A DNA stretch of 41,297 nucleotides from Candidatus Cloacimonadota bacterium (GCA_018334695.1 JAGXLO010000012.1:1-41297), one strand, 5' to 3'. Shown: positions 26,919 through 34,668, counted from the first letter of the stretch. Notes: generated from the letters alone by a model not told the origin. A program made the numbers and translations.

Positions 26919-28617
26919 TGTGAGGTCTTATATCTTTAAGTTTGCCCTGAATACGTCTTTTGTCCTTCCAGACATTTTCTTCCAGAGAATAAGCAATATC
27001 GACTGCTGAACCTTTCTTAAGAGAGGGTGCCAGTTCTCCCATATTAAAGCCGATTAGATTTAGAATATGATTTGCTTTTCCAACTTTCATCTTTAGATGA
27101 TTTGTTCCCACTGTGTAGGGATAACCAATCACCTTTACGTTTTTTGACATAAAAACAGGATTCATATTTGAAGGACCAAACGGTGCCAGTAGCTTTAACC
27201 ATTTGATGAATTCAAAATCTATTGTTTTTAATTTCAACTCACTTGAAATTCGGATCTGTGGTTTTATATCTTCCGCAGAAATGGCAGCTTTTGCATATTC
27301 ATTTATTTCTTTTTCGAATTTTGGAATGTATTCAGGCAAAATAGAAAGACCGGCTGCGTATTTATGCCCGCCAAAACTTATGAGGTCGTCCTTAAAATGT
27401 TGCAGGCATTTAAATATATTAAAATTTCTTATACTTCTACCTGAACCGCATCCTTCGCCATTGTCTATAGTAATCAAAATTGTGGGTCTATTGTATTTTT
27501 CAACTATTTTTGAGGCAACTATTCCCACTACGCCTGGATGCCAGTCCTCAGAAGCAAGGACAATAAAGTAAACATCATCCAAATTATCATATTTAGCATC
27601 AATCAGGTCACAGGCTCTATGAAAAGTCGTTTGATCAATTTGTTGTCTTTTTTGATTTTCCATATGAATTGAGCGAGCCAGAAATTCTGCCGGTTCCGGA
27701 TATTTGGATGTCATCAATTTTACTGCTTTATCAGCACTGCTTAATCGCCCTGCTGCGTTAATCCTGGGGGCAAGTCTAAATACTACATCACTTGATTTGA
27801 TAGATTTTGTTTTTAAGCCGCAGAATTTCATTAGGTGTTTAAGACCGAGGTTTTGGCGACTCTCCATTTGTTCGATCCCCAGTGTTGCCAAGGTACGATT
27901 TTCTCCATTTAGAGGTACGATGTCAGCAATAGTACCGAATCCAGCCAAATCAGTATATTTTTCAATACCTGTTTTATCTCTTTGCAGGAAAAGTGCATGC
28001 AATAATTTAAAGGCAATTCCCGAACCCGAAAGTTCTGAGTAGGGGTAGGTAGAACCTTTTAATTTTGGATCAAGTACAGCATAGGCTTTGGGTAATATTT
28101 TCTGAGGTGTATGGTGGTCTGTTATGATTACATCAATACCCATTTTGTTCAATTCTTCAACCTCTTCAACGGCATTTATACCACAATCAACGGTGATAAC
28201 AAGATCGATTTCTCTTTCAATAATTGTTGTATTACCTTCTGCTGACAATCCGTATCCTTCTATCATTCTGTTAGGAATATAAAATTCTATATTAGCATCC
28301 AGTTCTTGTAAACCTAAAAGTAAAATTGACGTTGCAGTGGTTCCATCAACATCGTAGTCCCCATAGACAAGTATTTTTTCATCATTTTCTATTGCTTGCC
28401 AAATTCTGTTAATTGCCTTTTTCACGTCCTTAAAAAGAAACGGATCATTGAGATGCATAAATTTTGGATAGAAGAATTTGTTTGCCTTATCTCTAGATAC
28501 GATATTCTTTTTGACTAAAAATTCAGCTATGAATTTAGGGCAATTCAATTCATTTTTGAGTCTATTTACTATATCAATTTCTACACTGGATTCATCTACC
28601 AGCCATCTTTTTCTCAT
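26908..28617 (-). CDS. recJ: Single-stranded-DNA-specific exonuclease RecJ
   Basis: 569 residues. The DHH domain has 'VYGDYDVDGTTATSILL', 'VITVDCGINAVEEVE' and 'VIITDHHTPQKILP', followed by 'GFGTIADIVPL', and the DHHA1 domain has 'SFGGHKYAAGLSI'; a C-terminal OB-fold completes it. It degrades single-stranded DNA 5' to 3' in recombination and mismatch repair. GGAG is 5 bases before the ATG. It lies 26 bases downstream of the RNase P RNA gene on the same strand, so it may be transcribed by read-through from there. Confidence 0.97.
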   Translation of the reverse strand: MRKRWLVDESSVEIDIVNRLKNELNCPKFIAEFLVKKNIVSRDKANKFFYPKFMHLNDPFLFKDVKKAINRIWQAIENDEKILVYGDYDVDGTTATSILLLGLQELDANIEFYIPNRMIEGYGLSAEGNTTIIEREIDLVITVDCGINAVEEVEELNKMGIDVIITDHHTPQKILPKAYAVLDPKLKGSTYPYSELSGSGIAFKLLHALFLQRDKTGIEKYTDLAGFGTIADIVPLNGENRTLATLGIEQMESRQNLGLKHLMKFCGLKTKSIKSSDVVFRLAPRINAAGRLSSADKAVKLMTSKYPEPAEFLARSIHMENQKRQQIDQTTFHRACDLIDAKYDNLDDVYFIVLASEDWHPGVVGIVASKIVEKYNRPTILITIDNGEGCGSGRSIRNFNIFKCLQHFKDDLISFGGHKYAAGLSILPEYIPKFEKEINEYAKAAISAEDIKPQIRISSELKLKTIDFEFIKWLKLLAPFGPSNMNPVFMSKNVKVIGYPYTVGTNHLKMKVGKANHILNLIGFNMGELAPSLKKGSAVDIAYSLEENVWKDKRRIQGKLKDIRPHNGY

Positions 28618-28643
28618 AAGTACTCCAATCTATAAAACTTTCT

Positions 28644-29033
28644 AAAGAGGGAAATAAGCCGAATTTTGTTTTCCATCAATAGATGGAACGACGATCATTT
28701 ATCTGAATCAATCATCGAGGCAGAAGTAAATTCCAACTCAATGAATGACCTTTAGCGGTCTACCCAGGAGTCTGACGAACTGAGCAATTCGTATTCCTAA
28801 GAAGTCCTCCCTTATTTGACCTTGCATCGAATAAGGTTTACCAAGCTATTGATGTCACCATCAATACTGGTGGTCTCTTACACCACCTTTTCACCCTTAT
28901 CCGCCGGCTGGCGGACGGTTTGTTTTCTGTGGCACTAGCTATCCATCACTGAATCTTCCCGTTAGGAAGTATCCTGCTCATGATGTTCGGACTTTCCTCT
29001 CCGGCAAGTCGGAGCGATCGTCTTTCCCTCTTT
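28644..29033 (-). ncRNA. rnpB: RNase P RNA (bacterial class A)
   Basis: About 390 bases read on the minus strand. The 5' and 3' ends pair as helix P1 (AAAGAGGGAAA with TTTCCCTCTTT). The conserved cores are present in order: GAGGAAAGTCCGAAC, AGTGCCACAGAAA, AAGGGTGAAAAGGTG with GTAAGAGACCACC, GCAAGGTCAAATAAGGG, CTGGGTAGACCGCT, and AATTCGGCTTA near the 3' end. An extra stem TTCCATC/GATGGAA near the 3' end corresponds to P19. It is the catalytic subunit that trims tRNA 5' leaders. Its first bases overlap the stop codon of the upstream zinc-ribbon gene. Confidence 0.97.
28900..28915. repeat. GC-rich palindrome inside rnpB (P12 region)
   Basis: TCCGCC-GGCT-GGCGGA is a perfect 6-bp inverted repeat, far richer in G+C than its surroundings, at the place where helix P12 of the RNase P RNA lies. 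P12 is variable and often carries insertions. It may simply be P12, or a small dispersed palindrome inserted there. Confidence 0.6.
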
Positions 29034-29736
29034 AGTTATTAGGAATAAAAATTCTTGAGCAGTTCTCACAAGTTATGATAGAATCGCCTTTGGTTACTTC
29101 TAAAATAATCTGAGGGCGTATCTTAAAATGACATCCTGAACAAACACCATCTTCGATAGTAGCCAGGGCTCTTCCGTTTTTATGTTTTATTAATCTGTTA
29201 TATCTGCGATAAAGTTGTAAAGGAATATCTTTTGCCAGTTTATCTTTCTTCTGCTTTAAATCTTTAATCTTTTTTTCTATTTCGTCAATATCTTTTTCAA
29301 TTTTCTTCTTCTGGTCTTCCAACTTTTGTTTGTCTTTTTCATATAAATCTTCAAGCTTCTTTTTTTCTTCTTTCAGGTTGGATTCATCTTCCATTAATTC
29401 TATCAGTTTTTCTTCAATTTCGGCATTCTGTTCTTTGCGATATGAAATTTCTGAGTTCAAAGCTTTGTATTCTTTATTTGTTTTAACAGAGAGCAATTGA
29501 TTCTCGTATTTGTTTATTTCGTTATTATTCTCTGCCATATCCAGTTCAAGATTTTTTTGATTTTTATAATTATCTTCTAGTTTCTGACTGAGCTCTTCTA
29601 TTGATTCATTTTGAGAATCACATTGCTTTTGCAATTTATTGAGTGCTTTAGGTAAACGTTCGGCTTCTTTTTGGAGTTTGATTATTTTTGTGTCTAGTTT
29701 TTGTAACTCAGTTAAAACTTCCAGAGACTTTTTCAT
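29032..29736 (-). CDS. Coiled-coil protein with C4-type zinc ribbon
   Basis: 234 residues. About 190 residues of Lys/Glu-rich heptads form a long antiparallel coiled coil, followed by a zinc ribbon with Cys199, Cys202, Cys223 and Cys226 ('GVCSGCHFKIRP', 'ITCENCSRIF'). This is the CT398/DUF164-type family (Pfam zf-RING_7), widespread but of unclear role; the coiled coil and ribbon suggest nucleic acid or protein binding. AAGAGGA precedes the ATG. The TAA stop overlaps the first bases of the mature RNase P RNA, and a strong terminator hairpin lies just before the ribosome site, so gene and RNA probably share a controlled transcript. Confidence 0.9.
   Translation of the reverse strand: MKKSLEVLTELQKLDTKIIKLQKEAERLPKALNKLQKQCDSQNESIEELSQKLEDNYKNQKNLELDMAENNNEINKYENQLLSVKTNKEYKALNSEISYRKEQNAEIEEKLIELMEDESNLKEEKKKLEDLYEKDKQKLEDQKKKIEKDIDEIEKKIKDLKQKKDKLAKDIPLQLYRRYNRLIKHKNGRALATIEDGVCSGCHFKIRPQIILEVTKGDSIITCENCSRIFIPNN
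29043..29071 (-). promoter_or_regulatory. Weak candidate promoter for rnpB inside the zinc-ribbon gene
   Basis: On the minus strand TTGTGA (29071-29066) and TTATTC (29048-29043) are 17 bases apart, which would place the start near 29036, at the RNA's 5' end. Both boxes are imperfect. Processing from an upstream transcript is an alternative. Confidence 0.3.
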
Positions 29737-29757
29737 TTAGTTATCCTCTTTCTAAAT

Positions 29758-29790
29758 AAAAAAAAGCATTTATGAAATTTCATAAATGCT
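29758..29790 (-). terminator. Terminator directly before the zinc-ribbon gene
   Basis: A perfect 26-base palindrome (29765-29790, arms AGCATTTATGAAA and its complement) is followed on the minus strand by a run of eight T. The zinc-ribbon ATG is only 21 bases further on, leaving no room for a promoter after the terminator. It either ends the Lpt transcript or attenuates the zinc-ribbon/rnpB transcript. Confidence 0.85.
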
Positions 29791-30037
29791 CAATTAAATA
29801 TTTTAAACAGTTCGTTCGTATCCTTAAGAGACACAACAAACCTCTATTAACGATTTCTTTATAGTCCGTAAACCTGTTTGCACAATTTTTCCACATATGT
29901 TTCGACATTTTCTCAAGACAAGTTCTTTTTTGTCAAATATTACAAAATGTTTTGTCGATTCGGTAATATAATGTATAGGATTCTGGGGCTAGATGTTTAT
30001 TTAAATATTCAGCAATATTTTTATAATAGTAGCAGGT

Positions 30038-30054
30038 TTGCAACGTTGTTGCAA
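30038..30054. promoter_or_regulatory. Palindromic operator or enhancer candidate
   Basis: TTGCAAC-GTT-GTTGCAA is a perfect inverted repeat, followed 7 bases later by a third half-site-like GGTGCAA (30062-30068). It lies about 90-105 bases before the -24 element of the promoter at 30141, the usual distance for an enhancer-binding protein at a sigma-54 promoter. Confidence 0.45.
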
Positions 30055-30140
30055 TTCATTTGGTGCAAAATGATAACATTTAAGAGCAATTGAAAATTTT
30101 AAATGCCTTTATTTAGGGGGTTTGTTCGGGTATCAAGGGT

Positions 30141-30169
30141 TTGGCACGATTTTTGTACTAAACTATATT
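30141..30169 (+). promoter_or_regulatory. Promoter for a plus-strand small RNA (sigma-54-like, overlapping a sigma-70-like one)
   Basis: TGGCAC (30142-30147), 5 bases, then TTGTA (30153-30157) fits the sigma-54 pattern TGGCAC-N5-TTGCW except for T in place of C in the -12 box. The same stretch also reads as TTGGCA (30141-30146), 17 bases, TATATT (30164-30169), a good sigma-70-type promoter. Either would start RNA at about 30168-30176. Confidence 0.5.
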
Positions 30170-30227
30170 AACTTGGGGAAGTTGCTGAGGAATCTTGGGT
30201 CTTATGCCGCCTAGGGGGCATTTTTTG
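30168..30227 (+). ncRNA. Candidate small regulatory RNA of about 50-60 bases
   Basis: Between the promoter at 30141 and a terminator ending at 30226 there is no reading frame. The transcript would have a 5' hairpin AACTT-GGGG-AAGTT (30170-30183), an unpaired purine-rich stretch (about 30184-30203), and the terminator hairpin, the usual plan of a trans-acting small RNA. It converges on the Lpt operon and stops 8 bases before that operon's last stop codon. Prediction only. Confidence 0.4.
30204..30226 (+). terminator. Plus-strand terminator of the small-RNA candidate
   Basis: ATGCC (30204-30208) pairs with GGCAT (30217-30221) around an 8-base loop in which CC/GG can also pair, followed by TTTTTT. 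There is no T-run on the other strand, so it acts on plus-strand transcription. Confidence 0.65.
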
Positions 30228-30233
30228 GGGGAG

Positions 30234-31337
30234 TTAAACTTGACGAGTTCTCCACAGCAGAATTATACCCAAAAAAGCAAAAATTAGATTGGCAAACCAG
30301 GCAGCAAAGAAAGGTGAAATCAGTCCATTGTAGCCAAGACTTTGCCCTAGTCTTAAGACGGAAATATACAAAAAAGCTATAGCAATTGCTAATACGAATT
30401 CTAATCCGCGTGTGGAGTTTCTGTTAGTCAAATTTGCAATTGGTATGCAAAAAAGTAAAACTATAAAATTCATAAAAGGGAACGAAATCTTTACATTTAA
30501 TTCAACAAGTTCAGCCTGATAATTTTCTCCAATTTTTTTTAAGCGCTCTATATAATTTTTTAATTCAAAATAATCCATCTCTTCCTGAGGGTCTTTACTA
30601 CTTTTTACAAGATCAAGAGGCTGAATATTGATTTGTGGAAATACCATTTTATCAAAATTTTCATATGAATATTGTTCTCCCGCAGAAAAATTGCGAACTT
30701 CTCCATTATAAAACACCAGTTTTGAACTGTCTTCTTTTACAGCTTCCCATTTTGCTTCTTTAGCAGTTATCTTTTTAATAACCTTATTGTTTTTGAATTT
30801 ACTAATATCAATGTGTTTGATTTTATTTCTATAACCGTCAAAAAATCCAATATAAAATAAATATCCCTCCTCATTTTTATATTGTATATTGGAACGCATC
30901 TTAAACTTGCGTTCTTCTTTATCATAAATTTTTACTTCTTTTATATAATCTCTTTTTTGTTCGGCTGAAGCTAGAATCCTATCACCAAAAAACAGCATAG
31001 ATAGGCTGATGAATAGAGCAAAAGAAAAGAGAGGCAAAGACATCCGAACAATGCTCATTCCGGCAGTTCTAATGGCAATAGTTTCGTTGTTTTTATTTAG
31101 ATAATGGAAAAGGAATAGGGCAGCTAGTAAAAGAGTTACAGGGGAAGAAAGAATCGCTATATAGGGAATTCGTAAAAGAAAGTATGTTATAATATCAAAG
31201 ACTTGGGCATCATGACCTAGAAATTTGCTGAATTTTTCAAAAAACTCAACAACCAAAAAAATTGCAACAAATGCTGAGAGAATTACGAAGTATAGTTTAA
31301 CGAAACTTTTAAATATGTATTTATCAATTATTTTCAT
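30234..31337 (-). CDS. LptF/LptG-family LPS export permease
   Basis: 367 residues of the YjgP/YjgQ type: helices near 15-35, 55-75 and 98-118, a periplasmic beta-jellyroll (about 130-265), then three helices at the C-terminus. 'MKIIDKYIFKSFVKLYFVI' is the standard opening of the family. With LptB it extracts lipopolysaccharide from the inner membrane and passes it to LptC/LptA. It starts 14 bases after the paralogous gene upstream, giving the usual F/G pair. Which of the two is LptF and which LptG I cannot decide by eye. Confidence 0.92.
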   Translation of the reverse strand: MKIIDKYIFKSFVKLYFVILSAFVAIFLVVEFFEKFSKFLGHDAQVFDIITYFLLRIPYIAILSSPVTLLLAALFLFHYLNKNNETIAIRTAGMSIVRMSLPLFSFALFISLSMLFFGDRILASAEQKRDYIKEVKIYDKEERKFKMRSNIQYKNEEGYLFYIGFFDGYRNKIKHIDISKFKNNKVIKKITAKEAKWEAVKEDSSKLVFYNGEVRNFSAGEQYSYENFDKMVFPQINIQPLDLVKSSKDPQEEMDYFELKNYIERLKKIGENYQAELVELNVKISFPFMNFIVLLFCIPIANLTNRNSTRGLEFVLAIAIAFLYISVLRLGQSLGYNGLISPFFAAWFANLIFAFLGIILLWRTRQV

Positions 31338-31351
31338 TCTTAATTACTTTT

Positions 31352-32668
31352 TTAGTTAGTATCTGATTGTTTTTTCTTTTTAAAAATATTTTTTATTTTT
31401 TCAACATGGATTATCTTTCTTTCACGAACAGAATAAATAATCAAATATATTCCAATAATGGTAAAAATGATGTTGGAGATCCACATACCAATAAAGGGTG
31501 AGATGATCATCCGATCTGCCAGTTCCTCTCCACCGTATAGTGATATATAGTAAACAACAAAAATGATCGTGCTGATGGCAAAACCTATACCTATGGAATG
31601 AGCCCTTGTCATCATGCCTATAGGAGCTCCAATTAAAATAAAGACGAGGCAGGCAAAAGCAATAGAATACTTTTTTTCTATCTCGACCCTGTACTTGTAG
31701 ATATTCTTAGTTAAATTATTAATTGAATTTTTCTGAATTTTTATCCTGTGTTTGGTTCTTTTGATTTGTTGCTGCGTATTTTTCTCAGCATTTTCTGTTT
31801 CTTTCAATTCTGCTAATTCTTTTTCATATTTATTCTGTTTTTGAATTGCAGCAGTACGTTCTCTTTTCAAATTCTCAACTTTATTTTGCATGTCCCCGGA
31901 ACTCATCTCTCTATCACCACGCTGGGCTTTACCCGCCTCATGTACTTTTATACCCAGATCCGGTATTCTAATTTTATATTTCTTAAAAGATATAGCAGTA
32001 TAATCTTTTTTGTTTTTTTCATCACTATCATAAATTTCACCGTCATAAAGTGTGGCTGTGAGGGCGTTTCCTCCATTATAAAGATCAATATTACCCTTTT
32101 TAGCTGTAATCATACGTGGGATTTCTCTATTCTGCTTATCGTAAATAACAATCTGATGCATCAAGCCTGTTTCTTCGTCTTTATTATGGAAATAAAAGTT
32201 GTAATGCTTAAGTTTAGTAAAAATTCCGGCTTCCAATTCGGAGGTAGGTCGTCTGGAGTGAATTTTAATAAGCAGGTTTTTGAGTGCGTAGTTGCTTTCC
32301 GGAAGAATATTATTATTGAAATAGATCATAAATATCGAAAGGAGAATAGCAGCAATTACTACCGGCTTCATCATTGAATAAATGTTAATACCACTGGCTT
32401 TGAAGGCTGTAATTTCGTTATCAGAAGCTAGCCTTCCAAATGCCATTATGCTTGCTACCAAAACTCCCATGGGTATGGAAAGCGCTAGCATAAAAGGAAG
32501 GCTTAAGCCAAAAACCTTTACCGTGGTAAAAAGTCCCAGATGTTTGGTAATAACCAGGTTTAAAAGATCTAAAATCCTATCTAACAGCATGACAAAGGTT
32601 ATTATCACTATAGATAGAAAGAATGGACCTGTATGCTCTTTAAGAATATATTTGGAGAGGATTTTCAT
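31352..32668 (-). CDS. LptF/LptG-family LPS export permease with coiled-coil insertion
   Basis: 438 residues. The opening 'MKILSKYILKEHTGPFFLSI' and the helix layout match the family (three N-terminal helices, periplasmic jellyroll, three C-terminal helices). Between jellyroll and helix 4 is a charged coiled coil of about 75 residues ('VENLKRERTAAIQKQNKYEK') absent from E. coli LptF/G, where this stretch is much shorter. It should pair with the permease encoded just downstream. No clear ribosome site precedes the ATG. The 220 bases between this gene and rnhA on the other strand hold the promoters of both. Confidence 0.9.
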   Translation of the reverse strand: MKILSKYILKEHTGPFFLSIVIITFVMLLDRILDLLNLVITKHLGLFTTVKVFGLSLPFMLALSIPMGVLVASIMAFGRLASDNEITAFKASGINIYSMMKPVVIAAILLSIFMIYFNNNILPESNYALKNLLIKIHSRRPTSELEAGIFTKLKHYNFYFHNKDEETGLMHQIVIYDKQNREIPRMITAKKGNIDLYNGGNALTATLYDGEIYDSDEKNKKDYTAISFKKYKIRIPDLGIKVHEAGKAQRGDREMSSGDMQNKVENLKRERTAAIQKQNKYEKELAELKETENAEKNTQQQIKRTKHRIKIQKNSINNLTKNIYKYRVEIEKKYSIAFACLVFILIGAPIGMMTRAHSIGIGFAISTIIFVVYYISLYGGEELADRMIISPFIGMWISNIIFTIIGIYLIIYSVRERKIIHVEKIKNIFKKKKQSDTN

Positions 32669-32823
32669 AAGTCTAATTTGTTAATAAAAATGTAATATCA
32701 AATTTAAAGCAAAAATAAGATTGCTCCATTGGATAAATTTTGTATTCCTAAAAATCTGTTTCTTATGTTTTATAATTGCTATTTTCCTATACATTATTTA
32801 CGTAATTAATAAAATGTAATAAC

Positions 32824-32855
32824 TTGACACAATTTCAGAGACAGGCAGATAAAAT
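32824..32855 (+). promoter_or_regulatory. Candidate promoter for rnhA and the genes behind it
   Basis: TTGACA at 32824-32829 is followed by GATAAA (18-base spacing) or TAAAAT (20-base spacing). The -35 is perfect, the -10 is imperfect or too far. It lies about 25-35 bases before the start codon. Confidence 0.4.
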
Positions 32856-32888
32856 GTAAAGATATTTTTGAAGGAGCTAATGTACAAG

Positions 32889-33335
32889 ATGAATTTTGTA
32901 GAAATTTATACTGATGGTTCATGTAAAGGTAATCCCGGTCCCGGAGGTTGGGCTGCAATCATAAAACGTGGAGATAATAAGAGTAGAATATCTGGATTTG
33001 AAAAGAACACCACTAATAATCGTATGGAGCTTATGGCTGCCATAAAGGGTCTAGAAGCTCTTAGCAAGCCCACTAAAGTAGAACTATATTCAGATTCCAA
33101 CTATCTCGTTAAAGGAATGAATAATTGGTTGGTAAATTGGAAAAAGCGTTACTGGAAAACCGCCGCCCAAAAACCTATTAAAAATATGGATTTATGGCAA
33201 AGCCTGGATAAATTAAATCAAAAACATCAAATTTCCTGGAACTGGGTAAAAGGTCACAGCAATAAGATAATTAATGAGGAATGTGACACAATTGCCAAAC
33301 TCGAGATTGAAAAAAATATCCAGGAAGATAACTAA
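32889..33335 (+). CDS. rnhA: Ribonuclease HI
   Basis: 148 residues from ATG 32889. The active site is complete: Asp9 ('IYTDGSCKGNPGPGGW'), Glu47 ('NNRMELMA'), Asp69 ('LYSDSNYLVKG'), His123 and Asp133 ('KGHSNKIINEECD'). It cuts the RNA strand of RNA-DNA hybrids. The start is uncertain: AAGGAG (32871-32876) is 12 bases from 32889 and only 3 from another ATG at 32880. Family alignment favours 32889. It heads a tight plus-strand run with the permease, folE2 and the Nif3-like gene. Confidence 0.95.
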   Translation: MNFVEIYTDGSCKGNPGPGGWAAIIKRGDNKSRISGFEKNTTNNRMELMAAIKGLEALSKPTKVELYSDSNYLVKGMNNWLVNWKKRYWKTAAQKPIKNMDLWQSLDKLNQKHQISWNWVKGHSNKIINEECDTIAKLEIEKNIQEDN

Positions 33336-33343
33336 GATAATTA

Positions 33344-33871
33344 ATGTCCAAAAGAAAAAATGGAAATAGAATGTTAGTACCCACAATTATTGTTGCCATT
33401 GTAGCAATAGTTTTGCTGCTAATTGGCTATTTTAGAGGCGAAGGGCAACATGTAAAAGGCTTGAATTTTGCCTTGGATTTATTGATTGAAGTAACTCCCA
33501 TTATTATATTTGCATTTATTGCAGCGGGTATGATAAAGGTTTTGATTCCGCATGAGATTTTATCGAAATGGCTCGGAGCTGAATCCGGTTTTCGTGGTAT
33601 TATGATAGGAACTGTAGCGGGTTCTTTGATGCAGGGCGGGCCCTATGTTGTACTGCCGATTGGAGCAGCACTTATTAAAGCTGGTGCCGGTATTGGGACA
33701 ATTGTTGCTTTTATGACAGGCTGGTCTTTATGGGCTATTGGAAGATTGCCTTTGGAATTTGGTATTCTGGGTTGGAAAACTGCCCTAATCAGAATTGGGT
33801 GTACATTTTTCTTTCCACCTATAGCAGGTCTTTTGGCTCAACTTTTATTCGGTAACGTAAAATTAATGTAA
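33344..33871 (+). CDS. Half-size permease of the ArsP/DUF318 type
   Basis: 175 residues with about five hydrophobic segments. The conserved 'LLIEVTPIIIFAFIAAGMIK', 'WLGAESGFRGIMIGTVAGS' and 'MQGGPYVVLPIGAALIKAG' match the DUF318/ArsP-type permease fold (PF03773). Full-length members have about 300 residues and two such halves; this protein has only one, so it would need to dimerise or pair with another subunit. Some ArsP members export organoarsenicals, but the substrate of short forms is not known. It starts 8 bases after rnhA and ends 14 bases before folE2. Confidence 0.75.
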   Translation: MSKRKNGNRMLVPTIIVAIVAIVLLLIGYFRGEGQHVKGLNFALDLLIEVTPIIIFAFIAAGMIKVLIPHEILSKWLGAESGFRGIMIGTVAGSLMQGGPYVVLPIGAALIKAGAGIGTIVAFMTGWSLWAIGRLPLEFGILGWKTALIRIGCTFFFPPIAGLLAQLLFGNVKLM

Positions 33872-33885
33872 AATAGGATTAAAAA

Positions 33886-34668
33886 TTGAAAGATATACAA
33901 AGCCAAACGGACAAAAGAAATATTCCCATTAATAAAGTTGGTGTAAGAGATATTGAATACCCCATAATCCTTGATGATCCTGAGCAAGGAAAACAAAATT
34001 CCATTGCAAAAGTCGATATGTGTGTGGACTTGCCCCATCATTATCGTGGAACACATATGAGCAGATTCGTGGAGATTTTACATCATTATCACAAAGAAAA
34101 TATTGTAGATAGCCTGGAAGACCTTTTGCAGGAGATGAAAGAAAAATTAAACGCTGAAACTGCCTACATCCAGCTCAATTTTCCCTATTTTATACAAAAG
34201 AAAGCACCCAAAACAGGCTACAAATCTTTACTCTCCTATCAGTGCAAATTTAATGCTATGTTGGATGATAATTTTAAACTAATACTCTCGGTTAAGGTGC
34301 CTGTGGTTCTTCTCTGTCCCTGTTCTAAAGAAATTAGCAAAAAGAATGCTCATAATCAAAGAGCTTATGTGGAAGTAGAGGTTAGATATAAAGAACTGGT
34401 CTGGATTGAAGAACTGGTTGCGATGGTAGAAAAATCCGCCAGTCAGGAAATATATACTTTGTTAAAGCGTCCCGATGAAAAATATATTACTGAGAGCTCT
34501 TATGAGAATCCCAAATTTGTGGAAGATGTGGTGCGTGAAGTTGCACAAAAGCTAAAAAAGCATGAAAACATAGTGGATTTTAGAATTCAAGCAAATAGTA
34601 ATGAATCAATACATAACCACATAGCTTATGCAATGGTGAGATCAGAAAATTTTGAGAGGAATTTATGA
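33886..34668 (+). CDS. folE2: GTP cyclohydrolase I type 2 (FolE2)
   Basis: 260 residues. The start is a TTG at 33886: AGGA lies 7 bases before it, there is no ATG until far inside the domain, and the encoded N-terminus 'DIQSQTDKRNIPINKVGV' is the family's conserved opening. Other hallmarks are 'HYRGTHMSRFVEIL', 'VPVVLLCPCSKEISK' with the metal-binding Cys, and 'NAHNQRAYVEV' with the His. It converts GTP to dihydroneopterin triphosphate, the first step to folate and queuosine, and unlike FolE1 works with Mn2+ and other metals, so it is often used when zinc is scarce. It overlaps the next gene by 4 bases (ATGA). Confidence 0.95.
   Translation: MKDIQSQTDKRNIPINKVGVRDIEYPIILDDPEQGKQNSIAKVDMCVDLPHHYRGTHMSRFVEILHHYHKENIVDSLEDLLQEMKEKLNAETAYIQLNFPYFIQKKAPKTGYKSLLSYQCKFNAMLDDNFKLILSVKVPVVLLCPCSKEISKKNAHNQRAYVEVEVRYKELVWIEELVAMVEKSASQEIYTLLKRPDEKYITESSYENPKFVEDVVREVAQKLKKHENIVDFRIQANSNESIHNHIAYAMVRSENFERNL

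Larger units (their letters stand above)
29791..30233. other. Gene-free region with leader-like and small-RNA signals
   Basis: No credible protein gene lies here. On the minus strand TTGACA (29936-29931) with GAAAAT 18 bases on could start an RNA of about 135 bases near 29900. Its 5' CAAACAG (29880-29874) can pair with CTGTTT (29810-29805), and it runs into the terminator at 29765-29790. I do not recognise a known riboswitch or 6S RNA in it. On the plus strand the right half holds the palindrome, promoter and small-RNA candidate listed separately. Confidence 0.5.

Noticed and set aside
29765..29900. 6S RNA or a known riboswitch in the leader before the zinc-ribbon gene
   Set aside because: The ends can pair, but the length, the missing central bubble and the lack of conserved cores do not match 6S, T-box, cobalamin or other classes I can recognise.
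29878..30093. 71-codon plus-strand reading frame in the region between the zinc-ribbon gene and the Lpt genes
   Set aside because: TTG start, no ribosome site, no domain-like sequence; the region is better explained by RNA-level signals.
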